Source of the DNA: Salinicoccus halitifaciens
Lineage (GTDB): Bacteria; Bacillota; Bacilli; Staphylococcales; Salinicoccaceae
Direction of reading: 5' to 3'
Length of the DNA stretch: 64,000 bases
Assembly (NCBI RefSeq): GCF_021026095.1
Contig: NZ_JAJNCU010000003.1
Span: 186,001-250,000 of the forward strand
In this document: one piece after another, positions 1-7,964 of the stretch
How positions within the stretch are numbered: position 1 is the first letter of the stretch
Layout: the number at the start of each line of letters is the position of its first letter
Notes under the pieces: model-generated
The model's database searches: none
What the model saw: only the letters and a program-made list of their open reading frames with translations
What the model was told of the DNA's origin: nothing
Made by a program: the position numbers and the translations under genes

Positions 1-287
1 TCTATTTCTCGGAAGAGATTCTGGGGACGCTCGACGTCCCGAAGAACATCCTCGTCAGTGACCGTGCGACTTTATTCAACTGCCTGATCGGCCTGAACGG
101 CTATACGATCTCGACCGGAATTTTAAGCGAAGAACTGAACGGTACGGATATCATCCCGGTGAGGCTCGATATCGACGATCAGATCACGGTCGGGACTTTG
201 ACCAATAAAAAAGCACAGCTCAGCCGGATGGCGAAGCTGTACCTGGAGGAGCTTGAAAACTGCATCGAGTCCTATGAGATTTTATAG
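1..287 (+). CDS. LysR-family transcriptional regulator, C-terminal part (partial)
   Basis: Reading frame 3 is open from the window edge to a TAG at 285-287 and encodes 94 residues. The peptide fits the last third of a LysR effector-binding domain: a strand around ILVSD, then a segment containing ISTGI, then a short acidic C-terminal helix. The DNA-binding N-terminus lies outside the window, so targets and effector cannot be judged. It is convergent with the acetyltransferase on the other strand and the two stop regions overlap by 6 bp. Assignment rests on resemblance of this fragment to LysR C-termini and is moderate. Confidence 0.55.
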   Translation, partial: YFSEEILGTLDVPKNILVSDRATLFNCLIGLNGYTISTGILSEELNGTDIIPVRLDIDDQITVGTLTNKKAQLSRMAKLYLEELENCIESYEIL

Positions 288-731
288 GAAGAGTTTCATG
301 CCTTCATGCGTCACCTTAAAGCCGAGCTTTTCGTAGAACGCATGTGCACCGCTGCGCCGCTTGTCCGTCGTGAGCTGGACGATGCCGCAGCCGTTCTCTT
401 CAGCGAGCCGGATCGCCTCTTCAAATAAAGCCCGCCCCACACCTTTGCCCCGATGGGACTTATGCACCCGGACCCCTTCGATTTGGGCGCGCTTCTGTCC
501 CCCGCGCGCAAGCGTCGGGATGAACGTGAGTTGCAGACAGCCGGTGATCGCGTTGTCTTCGGTGGCAAGCAGGATCTGATTGCCCGCCTGCGCCCTGATA
601 TCCCTGAACGACTGTATGTACTTCTCCTCTACTTCATCAGCGACTGCTTCACGCGCTCTGCCCAGCTCATCATCCGCAAGCATCGCCACGATTTCCTGCA
701 GATCCCCTTCTTCCGCCATTCTGAAATCCAT
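282..731 (-). CDS. GNAT family N-acetyltransferase
   Basis: A single-domain acetyltransferase of about 149 residues, the usual size for the family. The acetyl-CoA pyrophosphate-binding loop is visible as HRGKGVGRALFEEA in the middle, and the C-terminal YEKLGFK motif is typical of GNAT enzymes. GNAT proteins move an acetyl group from acetyl-CoA to an amine; the substrate here is unknown. The start is the ATG at 731, preceded by AAAGGGGTGAGG at good spacing; a longer frame upstream has no such site. The 51-bp repeat array begins about 70 bp upstream of this start. Confidence 0.85.
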   Translation of the reverse strand: MDFRMAEEGDLQEIVAMLADDELGRAREAVADEVEEKYIQSFRDIRAQAGNQILLATEDNAITGCLQLTFIPTLARGGQKRAQIEGVRVHKSHRGKGVGRALFEEAIRLAEENGCGIVQLTTDKRRSGAHAFYEKLGFKVTHEGMKLFL

Positions 732-800
732 TGCCTCACCCCTTTTTATTGGAGTATAGCAGGATTTCAGGGGGATTTCATTTTGGGGGTGATATGGAAT

Positions 801-1050
801 GCCTTCCCGTGACACGAAACATCAATTTTCACTGCCCTCGTGTCACAAAACGCTTCCCCGTGACACGAAATATCAATTTTCACAGCACTCATGTCACAAA
901 ACGCTCTCTCGTGACACGAAACATCGATTTTCATAGCTCTCGTGTCACAAAACGTCTCTCCGTGACACGAAATTCCGATCTTCACTGTTCTCGTGTCACA
1001 AAATGCCCCCTCGTGACACGAAACTCTAATTCTCACCCCACTCGTGTCAG
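801..1050. repeat. 51-bp tandem repeat array with inverted GTGACACGA cores
   Basis: GTGACAC begins at 809, 860, 911, 962 and 1013, an exact 51-bp period, giving four full units and a partial fifth. In each unit an inverted partner (GTGTCAC, ATGTCAC or GTGTCAG) lies 31 bp further on, at 840, 891, 942, 993 and 1044. The cores GTGACACGA and TCGTGTCAC can pair within a unit (20-nt loop) or between neighbouring units (13-nt loop). Because 51 is 17 codons, repetitive frames stay open on both strands, but none has a ribosome binding site and they are not called as genes. The gap 732-1116 holds only this array and the terminator below. Confidence 0.9.
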
Positions 1051-1075
1051 ACTCCAATCCTTTATCTCTCAAGTC

Positions 1076-1111
1076 ATAAATAAAAAGAGACAAAACCGAA
1101 GTTTCGTCTCT
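1076..1111 (-). terminator. Rho-independent terminator of the DapA-family gene
   Basis: On the minus strand AGAGACGAAAC and GTTTTGTCTCT form an 11-bp stem around a TTCG tetraloop, followed directly by a T-rich tract. It starts 5 nt after the stop codon at 1117. Confidence 0.85.
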
Positions 1112-1116
1112 GAATA

Positions 1117-1953
1117 TCATCGAATAATTCCTCGATTACCTATAGGGCTCCTGCAAAGCCATGCTTCATCATAATCATCGGCCAGTGTCTTCTTTATATT
1201 AAATATGGCGTTGCCTTTAAAGATTTCATTTCTGATCTCCTCTAAAACTCTGACATCGTCTTCAGGTATGAAATCATTTAATATCAACTTCTCGAACCAG
1301 CTTTTCACTTCCTCAGGGTAGATATTGCCTGCAATTGATGAAAGGCGGTTATATCCCCATGATATTTTATCTTCCAGCTCCATCTCCCCACCGGCATAAA
1401 AAAGAAAGTCACCTTTGATTCCTTTTTTCAGTATCTCCATTTTATCTCTGTCACCGGGGTCTTTTATTCCTATGACCAATTCGTTTTCACTCAATGTGAT
1501 GATACTGTCCGCTGATAAATCAAAACCTGTCCTTTTAGGGTTGTTATATAAAATAGCAGGCTTGCCAGCCAATTTTATGATTCGCTCCGAGTAGGACAAA
1601 GCTTCTTCTTGTGACGGGATTATATAAGGCGGATATCCCAACATTATTGCTGAAATACTTGATTCATTTATCCTGGTTGCCAATTTCTCTGCATCTTTTT
1701 GTCTGATTGATGAGACGCCCATAATAATTTCCATGTCTGTCGTCAATTCAGGTTCTTTCTCAATTACCTCAAGTATTTCTACCTTCTCTTCCAAACTCAG
1801 GCTATGCTGTTCACCGGTGGTGCCACCTATCAAAACAGACTTCACACCTTTATCATGTAGTAATTTAATATGGTCTATAGTTTTGTCAGTCTCCAGAACT
1901 TCATGAAGACCAAATGCCGTAGGTACAGCTACATGCATCTTTTCTTTCAGCAT
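1117..1953 (-). CDS. DapA/N-acetylneuraminate-lyase family aldolase or dehydratase
   Basis: About 278 residues, a little short of the usual 290-300. The class I aldolase signature is complete: GGTTGE at residues 43-48 binds the substrate carboxylate, Tyr136 in LYNNP is the proton relay, and Lys164 in GIKD is the Schiff-base lysine. Such enzymes cleave or dehydrate 2-keto acids; members include dihydrodipicolinate synthase, KDG aldolase and 5-keto-4-deoxyglucarate dehydratase. The C-terminus is atypical, so lysine biosynthesis is unlikely and catabolism is favoured by the neighbours. The start is the ATG at 1953 with AGGAGG 8 nt upstream. It is last in the minus-strand island, behind an intercistronic hairpin. 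Confidence 0.8.
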   Translation of the reverse strand: MLKEKMHVAVPTAFGLHEVLETDKTIDHIKLLHDKGVKSVLIGGTTGEQHSLSLEEKVEILEVIEKEPELTTDMEIIMGVSSIRQKDAEKLATRINESSISAIMLGYPPYIIPSQEEALSYSERIIKLAGKPAILYNNPKRTGFDLSADSIITLSENELVIGIKDPGDRDKMEILKKGIKGDFLFYAGGEMELEDKISWGYNRLSSIAGNIYPEEVKSWFEKLILNDFIPEDDVRVLEEIRNEIFKGNAIFNIKKTLADDYDEAWLCRSPIGNRGIIR

Positions 1954-2002
1954 TAAAGAAACCTCCTCTTTCGATTCTATTTTAATTAGTGAATAAACAC
2001 TA

Positions 2003-2032
2003 AAGGAATAAGGCTCCAAAGCCTTATTCCTT
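2003..2032 (-). terminator. Intercistronic 13-bp hairpin
   Basis: AAGGAATAAGGCT at 2003-2015 and AGCCTTATTCCTT at 2020-2032 form a perfect 13-bp stem with a 4-nt loop, between the M20 gene and the DapA-family gene. No strong T-tract follows on the minus strand, so it may be a leaky terminator or an mRNA-stability element. Confidence 0.65.
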
Positions 2033-2042
2033 CAGCTGCCTT

Positions 2043-3299
2043 CTATTGATTACACCAATTCTTTATAAAATACGCAATTACTTTCGTGGTGTATCTTAAA
2101 CTGTCCAAATCAATATATTCATTGGGAGCGTGCATGTAATTTCCTAAAGGACCGTAACATGTTACCGGGATGCCAAATTCATCAAATGCCCTGACATCAG
2201 TAGTAGCTGTAAATGAAAGGTTCTCCACTTTTTCCCCGGTCACTTCCTTATGACTTTCTGCCAATATCCTATATAAATCATTTTCAATATCCATTTCGAA
2301 GCCATGCGCCTTGAATCCAAAGAATTCAATTTCAGGAAGGTTGTCCTTCAACCATTCATCTTTCTCACAAGCTTCGATGATCCAATCTCTGACTTCTTTT
2401 TGGATGTCTGCCGGATCAGTACCAGGATAGCATCCGATTCTTGCTTCAAATGTGGTTTCCACCGGTACACTTGATGTCCAGTCTCCACCTTGAATTTTCC
2501 CAATATTAATGTTCAATGGGTGTGGATGATGCTTGAATGCTTCATGTTTTTCCTGACTATTGATGAATTCTCTATATTTTTCAAGGGCTTCAATAATCTT
2601 AAAAGCATTCATTGTAGCATTAACCGCTTCATCTGCTTTTTCAACGTGGGCGCCCACACCTCTGACAGTCACTCTCAGATATATGACACCGACTTGGGAA
2701 GTCAAGATTCTATGTTGTGTAGGTTCCGGTATCAATGCAGCATCAGCGGTATAACCAGCTTGCAATAAAGCTAATGCTCCATTCCCAGTTACTTCTTCCT
2801 CGATAACGGTCTGAATCTGCACCTCTCCATGAAGTGGTTCATTCATCTTTTCCAACGCTTTCACCGCAAATATGTTGGCAGCAAGTCCACCTTTCATATC
2901 AAGGATGCCTCTGCCATACATCTTATTGTCTTTTACGGTTGGAATGTAAGGTTCTGTCTCCCAATGACTCTTGGGTCCCGCATCCACCACATCAATATGA
3001 GCCTGCAAAATCAAACTTTTACCGTCATTAATTTCTGGTTTTTTCGAACCCACGACTACCGGTCTGTCCTTATAATCGATCACCGGTATTCCATGGTTCT
3101 TATAATTGGAGATCTCATCATTATTTACATCAAAAGAAGCTGTTTCAAAGTCCATATCTTTGAGATAGTTTTCTATGAATTGTTGAACTCCTTTTTCATT
3201 GCCAAGCGTACTGTCAAAAGAACCAAGGGTTTTTAAAAACAATAACTCTTCATCCCATAAGTCGTCTATTGCTTTCTCTAACCTTTCATCAAAACTCAC
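2043..3299 (-). CDS. M20 family metallohydrolase, ArgE/DapE-like
   Basis: A di-zinc amidohydrolase of about 418 residues. Visible metal and catalytic positions, counted from the upstream ATG at 3314, are His106 and Asp108 (QAHIDVV), Asp139 (GRGILDMKGG) and the EEE cluster at 172-174. The family removes acyl or succinyl groups from amino acids, or cleaves dipeptides. The ATG at 3314 lacks an SD and is followed by GGGGGTTGG, which would serve the GTG at 3299, so the shorter start is preferred. It follows the N-carbamoylase-like gene by a few bases and is presumably co-transcribed. A second, related M20 enzyme lies at 12499. Substrate unknown. Confidence 0.85.
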   Translation of the reverse strand: MSFDERLEKAIDDLWDEELLFLKTLGSFDSTLGNEKGVQQFIENYLKDMDFETASFDVNNDEISNYKNHGIPVIDYKDRPVVVGSKKPEINDGKSLILQAHIDVVDAGPKSHWETEPYIPTVKDNKMYGRGILDMKGGLAANIFAVKALEKMNEPLHGEVQIQTVIEEEVTGNGALALLQAGYTADAALIPEPTQHRILTSQVGVIYLRVTVRGVGAHVEKADEAVNATMNAFKIIEALEKYREFINSQEKHEAFKHHPHPLNINIGKIQGGDWTSSVPVETTFEARIGCYPGTDPADIQKEVRDWIIEACEKDEWLKDNLPEIEFFGFKAHGFEMDIENDLYRILAESHKEVTGEKVENLSFTATTDVRAFDEFGIPVTCYGPLGNYMHAPNEYIDLDSLRYTTKVIAYFIKNWCNQ

Positions 3300-3326
3300 A
3301 AATCCAACCCCCATTAATTATATTGC

Positions 3327-4562
3327 TCATTTATTCGCTAATTCGAGAATTACTTTCAAAAGAAGATTACCGCAAATATTCAGATATTTTTCCTCGGTAT
3401 GTTCTTTTATATCATGGCTTATCCCCGCTTCACTCGGCATGAAAATCATGGCTGCAGGCGCGATATCATTGATATATCTTGCATCGTGGCCGGCACCACT
3501 GATGATTTTTCTGCTTTTATAGCCCGATGCATTACTATTGTCAGTAATGAGTTTTATAATCTCTTCATCAAATTTAACAGTCGGGGACTCCCACAATTCA
3601 TGAATTTCAGCATTGACTGCGCGGTCATGGCTGACAGCTTCGACTGTTTCTTTCATTGCTTCAATAAATTCTTCCCTCAAGTAATTTTCATCAGCCCTGA
3701 CATCTACAGTGTACTTGACCTTTTTAGGTATTACATTCGGTACATTCGGTTCTGCGAGGAATTTACCGATGGTCAGCTTGACGGCTTTCTCTTTAGCCAA
3801 ACCTTCCAATCTATGAATGATTTCAGCAACTGCGAGCATAGGATCCCTTCTCACTTCCATAGGCGTCGTCCCTGCATGATTGGAATCTCCTTCAACAGCT
3901 ATCTCGAACCAGCTCGTACCCTGGATTCCGGTAACAATACCCACATCCAAATTTTCGTCAGCAAGAATCGGACCTTGTTCTATATGGGCTTCCACATAAG
4001 AATGAATTTCTGCCAGTCTATTCTCTTTCCGCCCTTTATATCCGATTCTTTCCAATTCATCTCCAAAACTCAGGCCATCTTTATCTTTGGTTGAATATAC
4101 ATAATCTCTGGTGAATTCACCTGAAAGTACGCCTGAAGCCATCATGGGAGGAGAAAACCTCGCTCCCTCCTCGTTAGTGAAGTTAACAACTTCAATAGGC
4201 CTTTTAGTTTTAATGCCATTCTCTAAAAGTGTCTCAATGACTTCCAAGCCGAGCAACACACCTGCTATACCGTCGTATCTGCCACCATTAGGCTGTGTAT
4301 CGAGATGGGATCCGACCACCACAGGAGCCAGATTCTCTTCCCCTTCTTTTCTGCCATATATATTACCAACGTCATCGACTCTTACACTCAAACCCAGGTT
4401 TCTCAAATACTCAGTGAAAACGTCTCTCATTTTTTTGTCTTCATCTGTAAGTGCCAGTCTGTTAAGGCCTGTTTCGTAGACTTTTCCTATTTCAGAACTG
4501 TTGTTTAAATTAGCAAGAAATCTGTTGAAGTCAATCTCCAATTCCTTATTGATATCTTCCAT
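3327..4562 (-). CDS. Zn-dependent amidase, N-carbamoyl-L-amino acid hydrolase / allantoate amidohydrolase family
   Basis: About 411 residues, the normal length for the AtzC/HyuC/AllC branch of M20 peptidases. The signature HLDTQPNGGRYDG at residues 86-98 supplies His86, Asp88 and the bridging Asp97; NEEG at 130-133 carries the catalytic Glu; HIEQGP is a hallmark found in this branch and not in ArgE/DapE. GAGHDA near the C-terminus gives the last metal ligand. These enzymes release CO2 and ammonia from carbamoylated amino acids, or hydrolyse allantoate. A TTG at 4565 is possible, but the ATG at 4562 has AAGGTGG at the better distance. It sits 18 bp after the symporter, so its substrate may be what that symporter imports. 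Confidence 0.85.
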   Translation of the reverse strand: MEDINKELEIDFNRFLANLNNSSEIGKVYETGLNRLALTDEDKKMRDVFTEYLRNLGLSVRVDDVGNIYGRKEGEENLAPVVVGSHLDTQPNGGRYDGIAGVLLGLEVIETLLENGIKTKRPIEVVNFTNEEGARFSPPMMASGVLSGEFTRDYVYSTKDKDGLSFGDELERIGYKGRKENRLAEIHSYVEAHIEQGPILADENLDVGIVTGIQGTSWFEIAVEGDSNHAGTTPMEVRRDPMLAVAEIIHRLEGLAKEKAVKLTIGKFLAEPNVPNVIPKKVKYTVDVRADENYLREEFIEAMKETVEAVSHDRAVNAEIHELWESPTVKFDEEIIKLITDNSNASGYKSRKIISGAGHDARYINDIAPAAMIFMPSEAGISHDIKEHTEEKYLNICGNLLLKVILELANK

Positions 4563-4580
4563 CAATGAACCACCTTTTTA

Positions 4581-6173
4581 TTAAAGTCCTAGCATAACGA
4601 AGAAATAGCCCCAAACTGCAACTGCTATAATCGTCATGACAACTGCGGTTATTTGGATCTGCTTGTATTCCTTCTTTATTTTGACCAATCCATCTGGTTT
4701 GCTCAAATACTCATTAATAGTGATTTTAGCCATACTGTTTGACTTCATGTCATAATACGATTCGAGTTCATATTCTTTTGGTTGAGTGAGTAGTGCTACT
4801 ATAATTAAACTGGCTACAGATAAAACAAGGGCAATCATCAACTCATCAATTCCTTCAGGAGGCACGATAATTCCTTGTCTGAAAATCTCACCCAGCGCTA
4901 CAAAGGAAATGACACCAATCAGCATACTGGCAACGGCAGCTTTGCTGTTCATCCTCTTCCATTCAAAAGAAGCGACGATGGTCGGCAGCCAACCGACCGC
5001 AAAAATCGAACCTGCGTATATAGAAATCCAATAAATTGCAGAAGGTCTCATAATAGTTATTATACATACAATTATTCCTACTATGATCTGTCCAACACGC
5101 GCCGCTGAAAGACTTTGCTTTGAATCCAGCTTCTTATCAAATAACCTTTCATATAAATCTCTCGATAAAGCAAAACCGACTAACACAAATAGGGTTGATG
5201 CGGTAGACATTATAGAAGCCATCAGCGCTGCTAATCCAATACCGGCAATTGCTGGAGGGGTGAAATCCAAAAATCCGCTCACCATTGCATAATCTGGATC
5301 AGTGATGTTAGGATCAAGCACTCTTATTGCTGCAGCTGCAATAAATACTGTCAACTGCATGAAAGGTGCGAAAAATACCCCTATAATCGCCACTTTTAAA
5401 ATGACGAAGTCATTCTTTGCAGGGAAAACACGAGATACAAGTGCAGGTATACATGCGAAGAATAGTATCCATACTAAAAATTGTGATATAGACCAACCAA
5501 TATGTCTATCTTCTGTACCGGCTATCGACCAATAACCCGGAAGAGTGTCAGCCAGACCCCTCATCTGATCGAATCCGGCTTGACCAATCAGAAGCGGAAC
5601 GATGACAATAGATATCGTCAGCATTGTAAAAAACATCAGTGTGTCCGTGACAACTATTCCATACATGCCCCCAATGGCAGTGAAAGCCAACATAGCCAAC
5701 GTAAAGAGGATGACTATCCACCTGTAATCAATACCTGTAACCTCACTCAGCACAATTCCCGCACCAATAAATTGGATTACTCCATAACCGATTAGTCCTA
5801 CAATCATTATAATGATTGCTATTACACTGACCCATTTGCTCTTGAACCTTTTATCAAAAAAATCTGGCATGGTCGTACTGCCGTACGCTTTCATCTTTCT
5901 ACCGACATATACCACTGCCAGCAAAGTACCGATCCATGCACCAAATGACCCCAACGCAGAAATGACAAGGGGACCTTCAGTATAAGACTGTCCGGCGATA
6001 CCCAGTAAAGTCGTGGCACTCAAATATGTTGCTGACAAAGTTCCAACAATCAACAACGTGGATCCCCGACCACCCATAATGTAAAAATCGTCCTCATTTT
6101 TAACAACTTTTACTAACGAAATCCCAACTGCTACATAGAATATGAGCACTGCCACCATTATACCTATGATCAT
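4581..6173 (-). CDS. Sodium:solute symporter (SSS family)
   Basis: A 530-residue polytopic membrane protein with about 13 hydrophobic segments. SSS features include a first helix beginning right at the N-terminus, the DFY(I)MGGR segment, a STLLIVGTLSATYLSA helix and the later SIMSTAS motif that lines the Na2 site. Family members move organic solutes inward with Na+. It overlaps the small membrane protein gene upstream by ATGA (6170-6173), which implies translational coupling and suggests the two act together. Hydrolases follow directly, so it probably imports their substrate. Substrate cannot be read from the sequence. Confidence 0.9.
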   Translation of the reverse strand: MIIGIMVAVLIFYVAVGISLVKVVKNEDDFYIMGGRGSTLLIVGTLSATYLSATTLLGIAGQSYTEGPLVISALGSFGAWIGTLLAVVYVGRKMKAYGSTTMPDFFDKRFKSKWVSVIAIIIMIVGLIGYGVIQFIGAGIVLSEVTGIDYRWIVILFTLAMLAFTAIGGMYGIVVTDTLMFFTMLTISIVIVPLLIGQAGFDQMRGLADTLPGYWSIAGTEDRHIGWSISQFLVWILFFACIPALVSRVFPAKNDFVILKVAIIGVFFAPFMQLTVFIAAAAIRVLDPNITDPDYAMVSGFLDFTPPAIAGIGLAALMASIMSTASTLFVLVGFALSRDLYERLFDKKLDSKQSLSAARVGQIIVGIIVCIITIMRPSAIYWISIYAGSIFAVGWLPTIVASFEWKRMNSKAAVASMLIGVISFVALGEIFRQGIIVPPEGIDELMIALVLSVASLIIVALLTQPKEYELESYYDMKSNSMAKITINEYLSKPDGLVKIKKEYKQIQITAVVMTIIAVAVWGYFFVMLGL

Positions 6174-6355
6174 GCCTTGTCTTCCCCCTTAACCTCCGAT
6201 TCCTGCTCACTAATACCGGAGGTGTCCCTTTGCTTTTTCTCTTCTTCTTTGATGACAGGTAAGTATTGTTTCCTCAGTATTCCCAGAACGATGACACATG
6301 ATAATATGGTCACGAATGTGGCATTGAAAAATAGAATAAATACATCAATATTCAT
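6170..6355 (-). CDS. Small membrane protein partnered with the SSS symporter
   Basis: A 61-residue protein with one hydrophobic helix at about residues 5-28 and a charged, glutamate/lysine-rich tail. Its ATG follows AAAGGGGAG. Its stop overlaps the symporter start by 4 bp. Small partner proteins next to SSS transporters (DUF3311/YhdT type) are known, and an analogous pair occurs at 45716-47377. The direct upstream neighbour is a gabD remnant, whose stop codon position relative to this gene's RBS matches the gabD-to-ureohydrolase junction near 19460. Confidence 0.7.
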   Translation of the reverse strand: MNIDVFILFFNATFVTILSCVIVLGILRKQYLPVIKEEEKKQRDTSGISEQESEVKGEDKA

Positions 6356-6374
6356 TAAAACTCCCCTTTGCTCT

Positions 6375-6450
6375 TTAAATCAAATTCACTATCAACAAGT
6401 ATTTTATATAGAAATATACTTCAATACCTTCAGGGTCGCTAAATGGTGCC
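6375..6450 (-). pseudogene. 3' remnant of a succinate-semialdehyde dehydrogenase gene
   Basis: The last 63 bp of the intact dehydrogenase gene at 19470-20864, including its TAA, match this stretch at 52 of 63 positions by eye. In that frame the remnant reads DPEGIEVYFYIKYLLIVNLI then stop, against [20 protein letters not shown] in the intact gene. Before it, about 12 bp match the sequence encoding APFGG, with the intervening glycine-rich segment deleted; further upstream the similarity ends. No start or open frame remains. The remnant lies exactly where the intact copy sits in the paralogous locus: between the GABA aminotransferase and the next gene. Confidence 0.8.
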
Positions 6451-6561
6451 TCATGATTCTATCTAGTGAATTTGGAAGTAAGTTTATTAGCTACGAACAT
6501 CTCAACATACATATTTTCTTTTAGTAGATGAATTAATTCCTTCTAAATTACTTATAAGATA

Positions 6562-6593
6562 AAAGAATAAAACCCATGCAGGTTTTATTCTTT
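6562..6593 (-). terminator. Bidirectional terminator-like hairpin after the GABA aminotransferase
   Basis: AAAGAATAAAACC at 6562-6574 and GGTTTTATTCTTT at 6581-6593 form a 13-bp stem with a 6-nt loop. T-rich runs border it on both strands. It separates the aminotransferase from the gabD remnant and the symporter genes. Confidence 0.75.
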
Positions 6594-6614
6594 AAAATCA
6601 ATTTATTTAATTTT

Positions 6615-7928
6615 TTATTGACTATATACACTTTCAACATTCTTAAATGCCTTTTCCAACACTTCAAGGCCCTTTTCTAATTCTTCGTTTGTGATTACAA
6701 GCGGAATCAGGAAACGGATGACATTATCAAAAACACCTGCTGACAAGAGTACTAAACCATTCTCATTTGCATAATTTGTGATTTTACTTTTTATTTCTTT
6801 ATCCGGTGTATTCTTCTCATCATCTTTCACAATTTCTACTGCAACCATTGCTCCTAAGCGCCTGATCTCTCCAATGAAAGAGTAATGCTCTTGGTAAGTT
6901 TTTAGAACATCTTCCAAACTTTGTCCAATTTTTTCTGCTTTATTGCAAAGATCCTCCTCTTCAATAACATCTAAAACTGCCAGACCAGCTGCACACGCGA
7001 CTGGATTACCAGCGAATGTTCCACCAATTTCACCTGTTGCAGCTGAATCTAAGATTTCAGACTTGCCAACTACACCACTCAGAGGTAATCCTGCAGATAG
7101 TGATTTTGAAACCACCATTAAATCCGGTTCTATTCCAAAGTGTTCAGAAGCAAATAGTTTACCTGTGCGACCGAAACCTGTTTGAATTTCATCAGCAATA
7201 AAAACAATACCATTTTCTTTGCAGAACTTTGCCACAGCATTCATAAAGCTTTTAGGAGGAATTAAAAATCCTGCCTCACCCTGAACTGGCTCAATAACTA
7301 CACATGCTACATTTTCGGGTGCAACTGTTTCAATGAAGAACTTATGAAAATCTTCTATTATCATTTCAGTATATTCTTGCTCCGTCAGCGAAGGGTGCCT
7401 ACGGTATACATTAGGGTAAGGAGCATGATATATATCTGAAGCAAAGGGACCGAAACCATTTTTATATGGCTTAACTTTACTGGTCATGCTCATCGTCAGG
7501 TTTGTACGACCATGAAAGCCTCCTTTAAAGGAAACAATCGCCGACCGGCCGGTATACTTCCTTGCCATCTTTACTGCATTTTCTACCCCTTCCGCACCAG
7601 AATTAAAAAATGCAGCTTTCTTATCGAAGTCCCCTGGTGTTAAACCACATAGCTTTTCGGCCAGCTCTATATAACTTTCATACATAATACAATTGAACCC
7701 CGGATGGAGAAATTTCTCAACCTGATTTTTAACTGCTTCTGTAACCTTGGAATGACTGTGCCCAACATTCAGGACCCCAATTGCCCCTCCAAAATCAATC
7801 ACTTCATTACCTTCAGGGTCGGTAATCGTTGCACCCTTGGCATGAGCTGCTATGCTTTTATTTCCGTTACTGATACTTTGAGAAACGAATTGTTCTCTTT
7901 TCTTTTGAAGCTCTTGAGTTCTATTCAT
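6615..7928 (-). CDS. gabT: 4-aminobutyrate aminotransferase (class III), copy 1
   Basis: A 437-residue fold-type I PLP enzyme. Asp246 in [13 protein letters not shown] contacts the PLP nitrogen and Lys275 in VVSKSLSAGLPL forms the internal aldimine; FHGRTNL and the [11 protein letters not shown] segment are typical of GABA aminotransferases. It would convert GABA and 2-oxoglutarate to succinate semialdehyde and glutamate. It is closely similar along its length to the copy at 20861-22162 but its gene is much more AT-rich. The ATG lies behind AAAGGGG. It is followed upstream in the operon by a dehydrogenase of the tartrate/isopropylmalate type, so a related omega-amino acid could be the real substrate. 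Confidence 0.88.
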   Translation of the reverse strand: MNRTQELQKKREQFVSQSISNGNKSIAAHAKGATITDPEGNEVIDFGGAIGVLNVGHSHSKVTEAVKNQVEKFLHPGFNCIMYESYIELAEKLCGLTPGDFDKKAAFFNSGAEGVENAVKMARKYTGRSAIVSFKGGFHGRTNLTMSMTSKVKPYKNGFGPFASDIYHAPYPNVYRRHPSLTEQEYTEMIIEDFHKFFIETVAPENVACVVIEPVQGEAGFLIPPKSFMNAVAKFCKENGIVFIADEIQTGFGRTGKLFASEHFGIEPDLMVVSKSLSAGLPLSGVVGKSEILDSAATGEIGGTFAGNPVACAAGLAVLDVIEEEDLCNKAEKIGQSLEDVLKTYQEHYSFIGEIRRLGAMVAVEIVKDDEKNTPDKEIKSKITNYANENGLVLLSAGVFDNVIRFLIPLVITNEELEKGLEVLEKAFKNVESVYSQ

Positions 7929-7964
7929 ACAAATGTAACCCCTTTCATATTCTTTTAAAATTTT

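Noticed and set aside
801-1050. CRISPR array
   Set aside because: The repeated cores are 9 bp in alternating orientation, the intervening sequences are themselves related between units, and no cas gene is present.
731-1174. Long open frames on both strands across the repeat array, coding a 17-residue periodic peptide
   Set aside because: They exist only because the 51-bp period is a multiple of three; there is no ribosome site and the peptide is Cys/His-rich by chance of the repeated cores.
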